From positions 22,701,722 through 22,765,721 of the forward strand of contig NC_049912.1 in the NCBI RefSeq assembly GCF_001411555.2: a stretch of 64,000 nucleotides of DNA. Reading direction: 5' to 3'. The translations under genes were made by a program, and so were the position numbers. Under the pieces are notes generated by a model. That model was given only the letters and a program-made list of their open reading frames with translations. It ran no database searches and was not told the origin of the DNA. Of the stretch, positions 45,958 through 58,000 are shown in pieces (position 1 is the stretch's first letter; each line of letters begins with the position of its first letter). Source of the DNA: Juglans regia (Eukaryota > Streptophyta > Magnoliopsida > Fagales > Juglandaceae).

Positions 45958-46130
45958 ATAGAACATTTTCTACACCAGACTACTATCTCATTTTTATCTC
46001 ACTATATAAGACATGTCATATTTATCATTATTGGATGATTTTTTATTAGATGATTTTTTATAATTTAATAGTAATAAACTTGTTACATCTTACATAGTGA
46101 AATGAAAGTAGGACGTGAGTGTACTATATA
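45958..46130. repeat. AT-rich MITE, second copy of the 42470 family
   Basis: Shares TATCTCATTTTTATCTCAC and CATGTCATATTTATCATTAT-type stretches with 42470-42665. It abuts the chloroplast-derived segment. Confidence 0.6.
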
Positions 46131-46133
46131 ATA

Positions 46134-46690
46134 TGCTGATACTTTCTTCTCGATTCCTTCTTCTATAATCCGAGCTCGGAGAAGGAAGAGATAAGAGGGC
46201 CCCATGGAAAATGTGGTCAGAAATCCATAATAGAGTCCGACCACAACGACGGAATTGATTATCTTCATGCATAAGGATACTAGATTACCTAGTATAAAAT
46301 ATTGAAAAATCATCACAAACTCCCCTTTTTCTTTTCTATTGCAATTTCTGGATTCTTATATGATGATTTTTCAACTTTCCATATATATAGAAATAGAAAC
46401 AGATAGACTAGAAACGACATCTCTTATCTCAATGACACCAAAGGGATATTAAATGAATGGAATTGGGACATGGATGGAATATAATGAAATAGAGCTGCTT
46501 TGAGGTTCCCTATGAAATGAGGCATGGAACAGAGCCACTACGAAGAAGTTTCCGGAAGTTACTCATGATTCAAAAGTTGGATAAATAATGTAGATTCATG
46601 TTGAAAAATAAATACAGTAGTGAGTTCTTTGTGTCCAATATCCATTATGCAATTCTTTGTAGACATTTTATGTTCTTTAAACGCCGTAAT
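46134..46690 (-). pseudogene. ycf1: Nuclear insertion of chloroplast DNA: 5' end of ycf1
   Basis: Minus-strand 46316-46134 encodes about 61 residues of the N-terminus of plastid Ycf1/TIC214 (for example [20 protein letters not shown] and [13 protein letters not shown]), then the match stops and nuclear AT-rich sequence follows. Sequence 46317 to roughly 46690 (CAGAGCCACTACGAAGAAG and similar) is probably the plastid region upstream of ycf1; its right limit is uncertain. Such a fragment lacks nearly all of the protein and has no function. Confidence 0.82.
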
Positions 46691-46803
46691 TAGTTTCCAA
46701 AAAAAAAACACTTTTGGGCCTTGCCTTGCTTTGCTTTGCGTTGGTCAATACGGTGCCGTAGCTCACACAAGCACGTGGCTAAATTGCCAATGAATTTTAC
46801 TTG

Positions 46804-46810
46804 CTATAAA
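46804..46810 (+). promoter_or_regulatory. TATA box candidate for eIF2A
   Basis: CTATAAACA about 30 bp upstream of the expected transcription start (roughly 46835-46840) and correctly placed ahead of the inferred 5' UTR exon ending at 46932. Confidence 0.5.
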
Positions 46811-46834
46811 CACCGCAGTTTTGCTGTGAACTAT

Positions 46835-47887
46835 AGAGCTGCACTGCACAAGGTCGACTTCCTCTACGGCGTCGGTTCCTGGCTCTCCATTTACAGCCGG
46901 CAGCGCTCTCTCAGGCTCCATCATCTGGATCGGTAAACGTCTCTCTCTCTCTCTCTCTCTCTACACGCTATATGTCGAACTTGATGTGATAAGCTCCATT
47001 CTGTTTCTTGAGAAAACGTACGGAAAGAAAGGAAACTTAAGAATTTGAGTATTATATATTTTATCTTGTAGGAAATGATGAATAAAAGCTCAAAAGCGAG
47101 TATTTTGAAACTTTTAGCACGATGTTTATTTATTTATTAGTTAGAATTAAATGATGGGAGCTATGCGTAAGAGAGAGATGGCAGTGACAGGCAAATTTCT
47201 TGAAGAGGCATTGTAGATTTAAGCCCTTGTATTCCATTCGATTAGAGAAACATAGAATACTAACCTTCATGGTCATCATCCGCTCTTAAGTTGATTTCCC
47301 ACCTCAAATTTTGATGGTGTTAGTTTTATGCATAATTGTGCTAATCAGATAATCGAGAAGGAATTTAAATGATAGCGGGGGCAACAAGCCCAGACAAACA
47401 ACGAAATAACTCCCAGTCCCTATTCATCGATATAGTTTTCCAGTGAGAAAATGAGTCCCTCATGTCACTTGAAAAAGTCCAATTTTGTTTAAATGAAGTT
47501 TCATCTTGGGTCTCTGAAGCTTGGAGACAGCTATTCGGTGCTTTACAATGTTTCACAAGAAAATAATGAAGATTTTAAGCCATAAAATGACAATTAAAAG
47601 AAAGAATCGTCGCTTCCCAGGATAACTCTCAGAAATTTTAAAGGTAAAATAACTTATCTAGCAGTTATTTGTCAGCGGTTTACTTATAAAAAAAAAAAGT
47701 TATTTGTCAGCGGTACTTCATTGCTAATATTTTCAATACTAACTGGATGAAAAATAAAATATTATCTGGCTGAAGCAGTTTTTTTTTTTTTTTTCTTTTT
47801 TGAAATCATCTGTGCCTAACACCATCTTTTGCAGTCATTTTATCAACAGGGTTGCCTTCCGCTCACATATACCTCTGTTAGCCTGCT
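46835..47887 (+). other. eIF2A 5' UTR exon and leader intron
   Basis: The leader exon probably runs from about 46835 to 46932 (ATCG|GTAAACGTCTC donor). The leader intron runs 46933-47834 and ends TTTTGCAG; it begins with a (CT)n microsatellite at 46939-46961. The second UTR piece 47835-47887 precedes ATG. Splice sites are consensus-like, but transcript evidence is lacking. Confidence 0.55.
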
Positions 47888-50800
47888 ATGGCTTCCATTG
47901 ACCCCTCACTAGCTTTGGACATTTTAGGTACCTAATTTTTGTTTTCGTTATCATAAGCTCTATATTGGCTGTCTCTTATTTTTCTTTCTCCTCTACCAGT
48001 TAGGGGACCAGAAGGGTTTTGTCTCTGGAACGGGCCCCCATTTAGCAATGGTCAACCTGGTATCAAGATTGAAAAGGTTCCTTGCAGTAATGCAAAGTTC
48101 AGTGAAGATGGATCCAGACTTATGGTGATGAAATCTGATTCCGTGATTAGCATCTATGACTGCAGAAGCTCCAAAGAAATCAGATCTTTTCAAGTCCCCA
48201 ATGTAGCTGCAGCCAATTTGTCCCCATGTGGGAATTTTTTTCAAACCTTTCATAAATCCTCTACTCCACAGGACAAAAATGTGAATTTATGGAAGATTGA
48301 GACTGGTGATTCTGTTTATAACCACTTTCAAAAAAACATGACAACAGCCACATGGTACACCTAGTAGAGTTTATTGCACTGGTTTTTTACTCTTTCCTCT
48401 TGAAAAATTATACTATATGAGTTGATTTTACTATTAGACCTAATAGAGTAATTAAGGTCAATTTTCTGGTAAAACAGAGCGTGTGCCTGTTTTGAGATCC
48501 TTGTTTTGAAAAGTAATTTCAATTGTTAATTGTTCTGCCCTTCAGGCCTTCAATTCGATTTAGCTCTGATGAAGCTGTTGCATGTCGACTGGCAACTAAT
48601 GAGATCCAATTTTTTGATGCTCAAGATTTCTCCAAAGGAGTTGTCTATAGGCTAAGAGTTCCTGGAGTGGCAGCAATTGAGCTTTCTAAGGCACCTGGGT
48701 CCCATGTGGCAGTATTTGTTCCAGAATCTAAGGTTTGTGCTCTGTAGGCCCAGACTGATTTTGTGGGCTGTTTTCTTTTTTCTTGACATATGAAGAGATA
48801 ACTTGGAGTTGCATGGGAATGAGTTTAATTGTGTCCTAAGTGTATAGTATTCTGTATGCCTTTCCATTTGTGTGGTTGCAGACCGGATAAACTGGATTCC
48901 CCTACCCACCCTTCAAACCGTGAACTGGGGCATGCATCCTATTTTGTGATACTGCCTTATTCCATTTTGTGATAACTGGGGATCTTGAAATGCTGAGTTT
49001 GTTCATCGGGGTTGAATAGGGATGGAATATTTGGTGAATTTTTTATAAATATATGGGAAAGATGAAGAACAAGAGATATACACTTGTCTTAGATATTTTT
49101 TATTCTGTATATACATAAAGTGTGTTGATATAAATGTACATATGCATGTACGTATAAAAATCACACCTAAGCAACCTGAATAAACTGTTGATGCTAACCA
49201 CAACCTAAAATAACAAAGCGACTAAGCTAGCCTGAATGTACTGTGTACCAGGTGTAGGAGCTATCACATCTCCATACCTGTATGACTGCCATGTTCTTGT
49301 TGCATACCAGGGTTTTCTATTTTTCTTTCCCATCTATTGGATCTTAACTATGTCATTATAGGAAAGAAAGTTTTGACTTCTATGTCTGCCTTTTGTCACA
49401 AGATAAATGAGATGATATTTGATAGCTTGCTGGACCTTGTTTTTGGGGGTTGAGTTTATTATTTTGAAATCCTGAAAGAAAGCAGCTCAGCATCTATCAA
49501 GTGTTTCAAATGCAGAAAATATTGAAAATTAAATTCATTTGAGTCAGTTATTTGAAAATAATAATAATTTTTCATTATATCAATCGTATGGCAATATGGT
49601 TAAAGCCAGGAGTGTCATATACAATTAATTATTTGATTGATTTGTACTTATCAAAAAATAATTATTTGATTGATTTGTCAATATGTGCCATGTATGGAGG
49701 TTCAGTACATCCAGTGGATGGCCTAGCATTCATTTATGCTAGAGTCAGATATGATAATTTCATTTACTGGTTACATAGCATCTGGAAATATAACTGATAT
49801 TCAGCTTTTTGAGGTTTTATTTCATTATCAATTTATTGTATCCCATTAGAATGGGAACTGAACTCTATGAGATCCAATCCCCCATTGTTCCTCAGTAGCT
49901 CAATGGTAGAGTGGTTGGCTATCAACTGGCTGATCATAGTTTCAAATGCATGGTTTTTAATTATAAAAAGGTGAGATATCCTCTAAGTTAAATACTCTAC
50001 GTATGTAGGGGGTTCCTGCCAGCATCCAGATATTTTCCTGTGGAAAAGATTCACAGAGTCAACCTATTGCTCGTCGGAGTTTTTTCCGATGTTCAACAGT
50101 GCAATTAAATTGGAATCGTGGCTCATCTGGACTTCTAGTTGTGGTGCAGTCTGATGTTGATAAAACCAACCAGAGTTACTATGGAGAATCAAAGCTAAAC
50201 TACTTGACTACAGATGGGACATATGAAGGAGTTGTGTCTCTTCGTATGTTCTAAGTTTTACTATAAATCAAATAATGGTTCTAACTGTCTGCCTGCAACT
50301 GATCATTGATTAACCTGGCAGGTAAAGAGGGTCCTGTTCATGATGTTCAGTGGTCTTACTCTGGTTCAGAGTTTGCCGTTGTTTATGGATGTATCCTTTT
50401 TCTCTGTTTCATTACTTATTTCAGAGGAGAGGTTTCTACCGGTGAAAGAAACAGCATTATATTAATTTGGATGAGCATAACCCATAGGCCATATATTTAT
50501 TCTTTACCCTTCAATGTTCCAGCTTGTGGTTAAGTTATCATCGATTGGCCCCCCTTATGTGTTTCTAAATAATTTCTAGAAAGGTTCCTGGTGGTACAAA
50601 GTCAATTTGTAAATCTTTTGTTTGATAAAACACTAGATTTTTTTATTTTTTATCATTTTCCATTGCACTTTATTATGCTTTTTTTTTTTTTTTTGAAAAA
50701 CTGATAAGACACAGATGATATCCAGTTTTGGGCCCCTCTACTGGTGATTCTCTAGTACTTGGCATCTGTTGATGGTGTTAGTGTCAATGTGACAGAACAA

Positions 50801-53800
50801 GGATTTAAAAGATTTTCCTTTTTCTTTATCTTATATGGTTATGGCTGTTAACGTATTTGATGGGAATGCAATTGAAAAAGATGGGTTGTTTTTTTATCCG
50901 TTTGTTTTTCTTGTCACCTGTTTGATCCCTTGTTTTCTCAGTTGGCATTATTATCGCACTTATCCTTGACTAATTTTAGTTATGCCCGCTAGAGCAACTG
51001 TGTTTGACAAGAAGTGTAATCCTCTGCTTGAGCTTGGAACAGGCCCTTACAACACCATCCGCTGGAACCCGAAAGGGAAATGTATCCTACATTGAAAAAA
51101 AATTGATCTCTTTTTTCGTTGAGAGCATTAGAAATTTATACATCTATTTTGTGGGTTTGAAATAGTTCTTGACCGTATATATTTTTCTAGAAAAAGAAAA
51201 GAAAATACCTTTCAAATCTGTCGCCTTAATTCTCTTGTTTGCAGTTCTATGTTTGGCGGGCTTCGGTAACTTACCTGGTGACATGGTATGTAATTTAGAT
51301 GTTTTCTACTTTACTGTTACTCCAGTTGTCTTTTGAAAAGGGGTCACTACCCAGTGCTGGTCCCACTTAAGTGGGGTACTTGGAGGCTTTGCTTGGATAT
51401 GGTCTTGCTCTCAGCAGTTTTTGTATGGAGTGGCTCCTTTCAGGACTCTATACGCACACTTGTGCTTGGCAGCCAGGGGCTTTTACCGTAGTCTTGGTGA
51501 TTAGAGGGGACAAAAAATAATTAAAAAGAGTATCAATTTTTATTTTTTTTGCTTTCCATAACTTGCAACTCTTATCCTTCTAAAATAACATAAATCGGTC
51601 ATGATTTCTTCCCTGTAATGGAAAAAAGTTCTGAAACATATTTATTTTTCATTTTTTATCATTGATCGACATAATATGTCAATTTCTTTAGAATTTGTTT
51701 TGGTCAATAGGTATTTCATGTCCTTGGTTGATAATTGTTGGACCGATATTTCAATATTTTTTCTTGGATATTATCATTAGTGGCATTTGAGATGAAGAAT
51801 CTATGGCTGATACTTCTACCGTATCCCTCTTGCTTATTTCCCACCTTGTGCTTTTTTCAGCTTTTTCTCTGCTTGGGAGTAAATTTTTTCTTATTGAGAA
51901 ATCGAAGGAAAAAGAAAAAGTTGAAATTTGGAGAGTCGCTTCTAGCCTTCTACAAGCACTCTTATATGCATCAAAGAATTCTTTTTCTTTTTCTTTTTGG
52001 TCCTGAGAGGACTTATCATATATTGGTTGTAATCTCAGAGTTCATATATGTACTTGTTTACCCTATAGGCATTTTGGGACTACACAGAGAAAAAGCAGCT
52101 TGGAACAACTAAGGCTGAATGGTCCGTTACAAGTGAGTGGTCTCCAGATGGCCGGTATTTCATGACTGCAACAACAGCTCCAAGACTACAAGTTGACAAT
52201 GGGTATGTTAATCTTTATATACTGTGTCAATGTGTTTTTGGGAGAGGGCCTAGTTAGTTAATAGATACATACCATTAAATGGTGCATACCAACTACCAAG
52301 GCATGCTTCCCACATGTTTATCTGGAACTGTAAGTTTGAAGGCTTAAATTTTTATTTTGGCTGATCAAGAGCACCATCTCCAAGTAAATTCCATTCTCCT
52401 TATTATCATTCAATAAGAAGTATTAGTTGTTGATTCGCAGGAATAATTTTTTTCCTGGTGTGTAATATCAATCAGACATTCCATCTTATATTGATTTGAT
52501 TGTTCCATTTGGTGGTATTTTCCATGGATCATGAATAATTCCAATGAGAATATCCTTGCTGGTAGATTACAGTTTTGACTTGTGGTACTTTAAATTCACA
52601 TTTTGCTACTAAAGTTAATGATGCTTAAACTACAAGGTGACTCGCACCTTAGGCCTTTTGTTCTAAGTCTTGGCATAGCATGTAGGAAAGAAGTCCTTTG
52701 TGATTTGAAAGGAAGTGCCTACTATTTATACTTGAAAAGCATAAAATGGAAGTAATAATATTCGTATATTTTTCCCAGTTTCTGGTTTATATACAAGCAA
52801 TACTAATGGTGGCTGGGACTCAGCCTGATGATGTGATTCTGAGAAACTTATTCTAAACGAACCACTTACTGATTTTCCTGTTCTTATTTAAGGATTAAAA
52901 TTTTCCACCACAATGGGTCCTTGTACTTCAAGAAGATGTTTGACAAGTTGTACCAGGTCAGTGTTGATCATCAATGTTCTCATATGTGCTCATAACTTAT
53001 AGCCCCTGATTATTTGAGGAAACTATCTATACAGGTCGATTGGAAACCGGAGTCACCTGATAAGTATCCTGAAATTGTGGAACTCATCAAGTCTATTGAC
53101 TCTTTAAAGGTTGAAGACACCAAACCACAAGGTTCTGTCTTGTATTTTGAATCTTGAATTTTTTTTTGTTTCTGGATTTTTTGGTTGTATACGTTTTTTT
53201 CAATTGCACAGTCTAATTGATTTTCAGGACAAGGGTCAAAATCTTCCCAGGCCTCCACAAAAACCACCTCCAACAACCCTCCTGCACAGAAACCTGCGGC
53301 ATATCGCCCACCACATGCTAAGAATGCTGCTGCCGTTCAGGCAGAGGTATACACGAGCTACATTTGGTTTCTTTATCCTGAATTGTTTTGTTTGCTGGAA
53401 CCAAAGGCGAGACCGTCATTTAGATGTCTTTTGGCATTCATGGTCAGACCAAATATTTGTGTCAGACACAACATACAACAAGATTTTCTATATTTGAGAT
53501 TAGTTGACTTTGTATTTACTGAAGATAAGACACGTTTCCTACTGCTTAGATTGAGCTTCAGTTGGATTTAGTTAATTGCTATGCTTGGTTCTCATAATTT
53601 GATATTTTTTTGTAATGACAGCTATTTGGGGAGAGTCCTCAAGAGTAAGTTCAATCCGTATTGATTGGTCATTTGTTCTTTACATTCATGGTTTGGATTC
53701 ATTGTGAAATGCTAATGGATTGTTTGTTTAATTTAGAGCAACGAGCAAGAATGCTTTGAGAAACAAGAAAAAAAGGGAGAAACAAAAGGAAAAAAAGGCT

Positions 53801-53824
53801 GCTGAGGCTGGTGGTGGTTCATGA
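47888..53824 (+). CDS. EIF2A: Eukaryotic translation initiation factor 2A (eIF2A), 517 aa
   Basis: Thirteen coding exons: 47888-47927, 48000-48354, 48546-48732, 50009-50243, 50322-50390, 50980-51081, 51245-51285, 52069-52202, 52893-52956, 53035-53131, 53228-53346, 53622-53644, 53737-53824. They sum to 1554 nt and every junction keeps phase. The protein is a WD40-type beta-propeller over most of its length (GPEGFCLWNGPPF, ANLSPCGNFFQTF, ATVFDKKCNPLLELGTGPYN, TIRWNPKGKFLCLAGFGNLPG, WSVTSEWSPDGRYFMTATTA), then a Pro/Ser/Ala linker and a basic, helical tail (RNKKKREKQKEKKAAEAGG) as in other eIF2A proteins. Arabidopsis eIF2A is close to this length by memory. The factor binds Met-tRNA and the 40S subunit in non-canonical, GTP-independent initiation. 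Introns 5 and 6 look U12-type. No lesion seen; the gene appears functional. Confidence 0.96.
49890..49953 (+). repeat. tRNA-like segment (possible SINE head) in eIF2A intron 3
   Basis: AGTAGCTCAATGGTAGAG is a good A box and AGTTTCAAATG a weak B box, separated as in a tRNA by GTTGGCTATCAACTGGCTG. Acceptor stems do not pair well. Either a decayed tRNA gene or a tRNA-derived SINE; the amino-acid identity is not clear. Confidence 0.5.
50391..50979 (+). other. U12-type intron (eIF2A intron 5)
   Basis: Donor GTATCCTTTT matches the U12 consensus. TATCCTTGAC at 50961-50970 is a near-consensus U12 branch site with its branch A 10 nt before the terminal AG. No polypyrimidine tract of the U2 kind. Confidence 0.88.
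51082..51244 (+). other. Probable U12-type intron (eIF2A intron 6)
   Basis: Donor GTATCCTACA keeps the invariant ATCC core. CGCCTTAAT at 51222-51230 fits the U12 branch site, with the A about 14 nt before AG. The 3' end TTGTTTGCAG is also acceptable for U2 splicing, so this is less certain than intron 5. Confidence 0.75.
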
Positions 53825-55093
53825 TTATATGCAGGAATGCTTTGAGATGGCTACGAAGTGCATCATATACATTTGACGCACTGAAGCATGACTTTGATAC
53901 TTCTGGTGTGAATGCCGCTGCAGTAGATCCTTCTTGATCAGGTTTCAGCGGGTATGGTTCTCGGGCGGGGTTCGGCTTACAATTCTTGAACAATTTTGAG
54001 GTCGACAAAATAAAAGGATTCAACTATAAGCATGCATCCTTGTATGTGATGCTTGCTTTGTCATGCTGTTTTGGAAGAATTGTGATATTACTAGACGAGT
54101 CATAGATCTATTTATTTTAAGCAATATGGCTTATGGAAGAGTTTTTCAACAGATGAGATATTTTCGGCAGTATCAAAAGCAGGTCGATTATTTTGAATTA
54201 CAGCTGCATTTAGGACTACTAATTGAACCAAGCTCTTCATTAAAATTCTGATCGTTTGAGTCACAGCCGGATATCATCCTATAAATCCTCTCTTTGTTGG
54301 AAGCTTGCTCACCAATAATCTCTCTTTAAAATATACTTCCATAATAAATCCCATTTACATTCGTCTTTCCAACAGACTGCCCACTTCCTAATCCTCAAAT
54401 ACCATTAGCCGAAGCCAATTAAACATAATTTGGTTTTGCACGATTCATTTTCTTCGAAATCAGCATATGATGATGATATGGTACGATCATAGGGTTTGTT
54501 TGGACATACTATTCATAAAAAACTCAGCTTAACTCAACATCTAAACGCAGCCTTAGGGTTTGTTTGGACATTAGGCCTTGTTTGTGTACACAGATATTTT
54601 TAGGGATTCTCATTTATTCCCAAATATCACTCAAACGCAAAACACTTTTTACTTTCAAATTCTCAATTTTTTTTCATTTAACCATTACAATTTTACCAAA
54701 CTTCCAAACAAAACATTAAGAAAAAGTACATTTTTTTCAAATTTAAAAAATATATATTTAAACAAAATTTTAATTTATAATATTTTTATTCAATTTTATC
54801 GAATTAATAGTCCTTTAACTGAGTTGATGTACTCGTTCCCTTCCTTTTCATGTTTTTTTAATCAAGGTTTACATGATTGATTACAGCGAATAATATATAG
54901 TTGGTAGAAATATGCTCTGTGAATAACTTTAACTTATGGAAGGAAAGGAATCTACTTGTTTAATTTTTTTTTATTGGGTCCCAAAACAAATTATCAGCTA
55001 ATCCGGGGAGTGCACACCCTCAGCACGAGTTGGGAAAGGAATCTACTTAAACATATACACAATCTGTGATAGAAATCCAAGTTCACATGATAT
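53825..55093. other. eIF2A 3' UTR and convergent spacer with MITE pieces
   Basis: The first 300-400 bp are the likely eIF2A 3' UTR. 54490-54552 is a small foldback (GGTTTGTTTGGACA ... CATCTAAACGCAGCCTTA). 54560-54860 is the reverse complement of a TTTGG-family MITE, truncated (GGCCTTGTTTGTG start; CACTCAAACGCAAAACAC). No other gene. Confidence 0.55.
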
Positions 55094-58000
55094 TCAGTTC
55101 GCTTCTTGAAGCTGAATGACTGCATCAAAGCTGAATTTTTCACCTGCCACGAATGTTACTTCGAGATCTTCGAAGCTTTGCTCTACTCTCAAGTCTTTGC
55201 CGACCTTTAAACCTTCCTGCAACGATTTAAAACAGTAAGGAACTAAATTTAGGCTCCACCACATTTGTATGTTTACAAAGTGAAGTAGGATTTCTTCTCT
55301 ACTTCTCTTCTCTTTTCTGCTTCCCTAATATTGTTTATCTATCATCCCAACCATCTTGCATGTACTTGACCTACATTGATGCTGAACTGCATTCCTAGCA
55401 GTGGATCATCCAGGAACATGATTACCTACTCTCTTGAGGATTGAGTTCTCTAGAATATATATCACAAATCAACAATACCCTAAAACTTGATGGATATTTA
55501 GTAAGAGAAATGTTACCATGCCACCCCAGTTATACCGCTCACTTTACTCCATTGATGTGACACCACGTAGCTTATTAAAAATACAAACATAAAAGGGGTA
55601 GAGGGAAGTTGGGTTTCAATCTTCCTCTTTTTGTGTTTGTGGACACCATTTTGTTTTGAATATATATTTTTTTTTAATAAGCCACGTGGTGCTACGTCAA
55701 TGAAGCAAAATGAGTGATATGACTAGAACAACATGGTAACGATACTCATTTAGTAAAACCAATAATTACATGTTTGATTTCTTTTTTGGACACAAGTGAT
55801 TTAAATGAGAGATAGCGGGCCATGATGATGTGTGTCATCGGAAATTCACTTTAGGTTAGAAATATTAGGCATTCACTCAGAATACCTTATCTTGCCAAAA
55901 ACTATTGTTACTTGAATACCAATCAACTGGTCGATCATTCATATACAGGCATCACATTTCTATTCTGCAAAAATTGCTTTTTTGCTGAAACACAGGATTT
56001 TTTTTATACAGTTATATGCATAACCTTTTAAACAAAAATGCTGGAAATCAATATTACATGCCCCAATTTTCAGAAATTCTCATATACTTTTGCTCCAACT
56101 ATTAAATGCATGAATATTAGAAAGAAGATGCCCATTTTTCTCTACTAAACAGAGTTCTTTGTAGCACTGAAGAAATCTATTCCCACCATAACAACAGCAA
56201 TTATAAGTGAGCACAGTGGCAACATGGTGAACATTTACTGCATATCTATAGTATAGCTATCTATCATCAGTGACATTGACCACCCACTCTTTTTTTTTCG
56301 GTTGATAAGTGACATTTACCACCCCATCATAGATCATTAATTTCTCATACAGTTACCACTTTAAGATGCACTAGTGCTTGTCAGTCTACAAGAACACAGG
56401 AACTAAGATATTGGAAAGGTCAAATTTGGCTAAACATTTCTAAGGTTTAATATTTATCATTAATAAAAATTATCACTAAGTTTATACAAACTGAAAATTT
56501 AAAATTCATAACATCCAGTACAAGCATTTGAATACACTTCAAAGAATTTGCCTACTAATATTAGAGCATGACTAATATAATGACAATGGCCGGCAACAAT
56601 TATTTAGATAAAGCAACTAAGACAAATTATTCTAATATGTATTTCAAAAAAATATGTAGTAAATAGAAATAATTCAATACATATTACCTTTTCTACATAT
56701 TCAGCAATGGTAGAGTTGATTACTTCCATGATTACTTGCTTGTAAACTTTAGAAGGTCCAAGAACTTCTAACAGAATATCTCTTGGTATCTGCTAAAAAA
56801 AAAAAAGAGTAATGCAACCCTCTCCAGTCTCCACGGAACAAAATTAGGAAACCACAATGCTTGTGTGTCTGCTATATCTCTCTCACACGCACAAAAACAG
56901 AGACATACACTTGAATGCATGTATGTCTGTGTTTGTGGAAGTATCTGCACATAAATGCATCTCTGTTGGGTGGTTTGGATGGGCGTTTGATCTATAAGAT
57001 GCATGCATCAAGTGTGGCTGGTAAGGGCTAGGGTGGACGGTGTGCCAAGAATGCCCCAGCAAGACATTCACTTAGCTTCCACTTGAAAACCATTTGTCAA
57101 TTAAATTACCAACGACAGTAAGTTAAACAAGTTGGCTGCGGGCAGCGGCAGAATTAAAGGAAACAGATACTTACATTTGGTGTTTTTCCTGATGATCCTC
57201 AAATTGTTGGTCAGAGACAAAATAGCCAAGGAGAGAAATCATGAGAAAAAAAAAATGTTAGACATTGAGAGTAGGACATGACAAAATAAAATTCAAGGAG
57301 GAAAATGAAAAAGAAAAGAAATTACAAAAATATGCTCTTTGTGTAGAACAATCATTAGTTCTCATTTTAACAATCTACACTACAGTCAATTTAACAAAGC
57401 ATTCCAGCTTGCAGAAATAGAAGAGACCAGCATTTGGAAAGGGAGTATAATCAACCAAAGGCAGCAACAGAGGACACTGCTGCCACAAATTCTCAATGGA
57501 CGCAGCTATGCTGTGAAGCAATCTCTTTGAAATTCTTTCCCCTTTGTGGGGTTGTCCCCTATATCAGTCTAATATATTCTCATCCCCAATCAACTTATTT
57601 TTTCTTCTTTTAATGTAGGGAGATATCCACTCTCTGACTTATAATCCTTATCATATATTATATATAAGGAGCATTTAGTTCATTTTTCACAGATCTGTTA
57701 CATAACAGTTCCAAGTTTCAAGTGTTATATCAAAGAATAAGACCCATGCCACAAAAGTAACACGTGATCACCAAAAGCAATGGTGAATGTGACAATACCA
57801 AAAATAGAAGCCACCAATGTCATGGCATCATAATTACCTACCAGAATGTTATGTCAAATACTACAAGCAAATACGTGCACAGGAGTGGTGGCAAAAAGTG
57901 CATGGTCGGAGCATGTTGAGGTCCCTACACTCAAAACCACTTTGGTTCTCCTCCATACTAGCCAACCTTAAGAGGCCACTTAAACATTAAGGCCTTGTTT

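Noticed and set aside
51735..52112. 125-codon frame overlapping eIF2A exon 8
   Set aside because: Mostly eIF2A intron 7 in a different frame from the exon; the real exon 52069-52202 is in phase with its neighbours.
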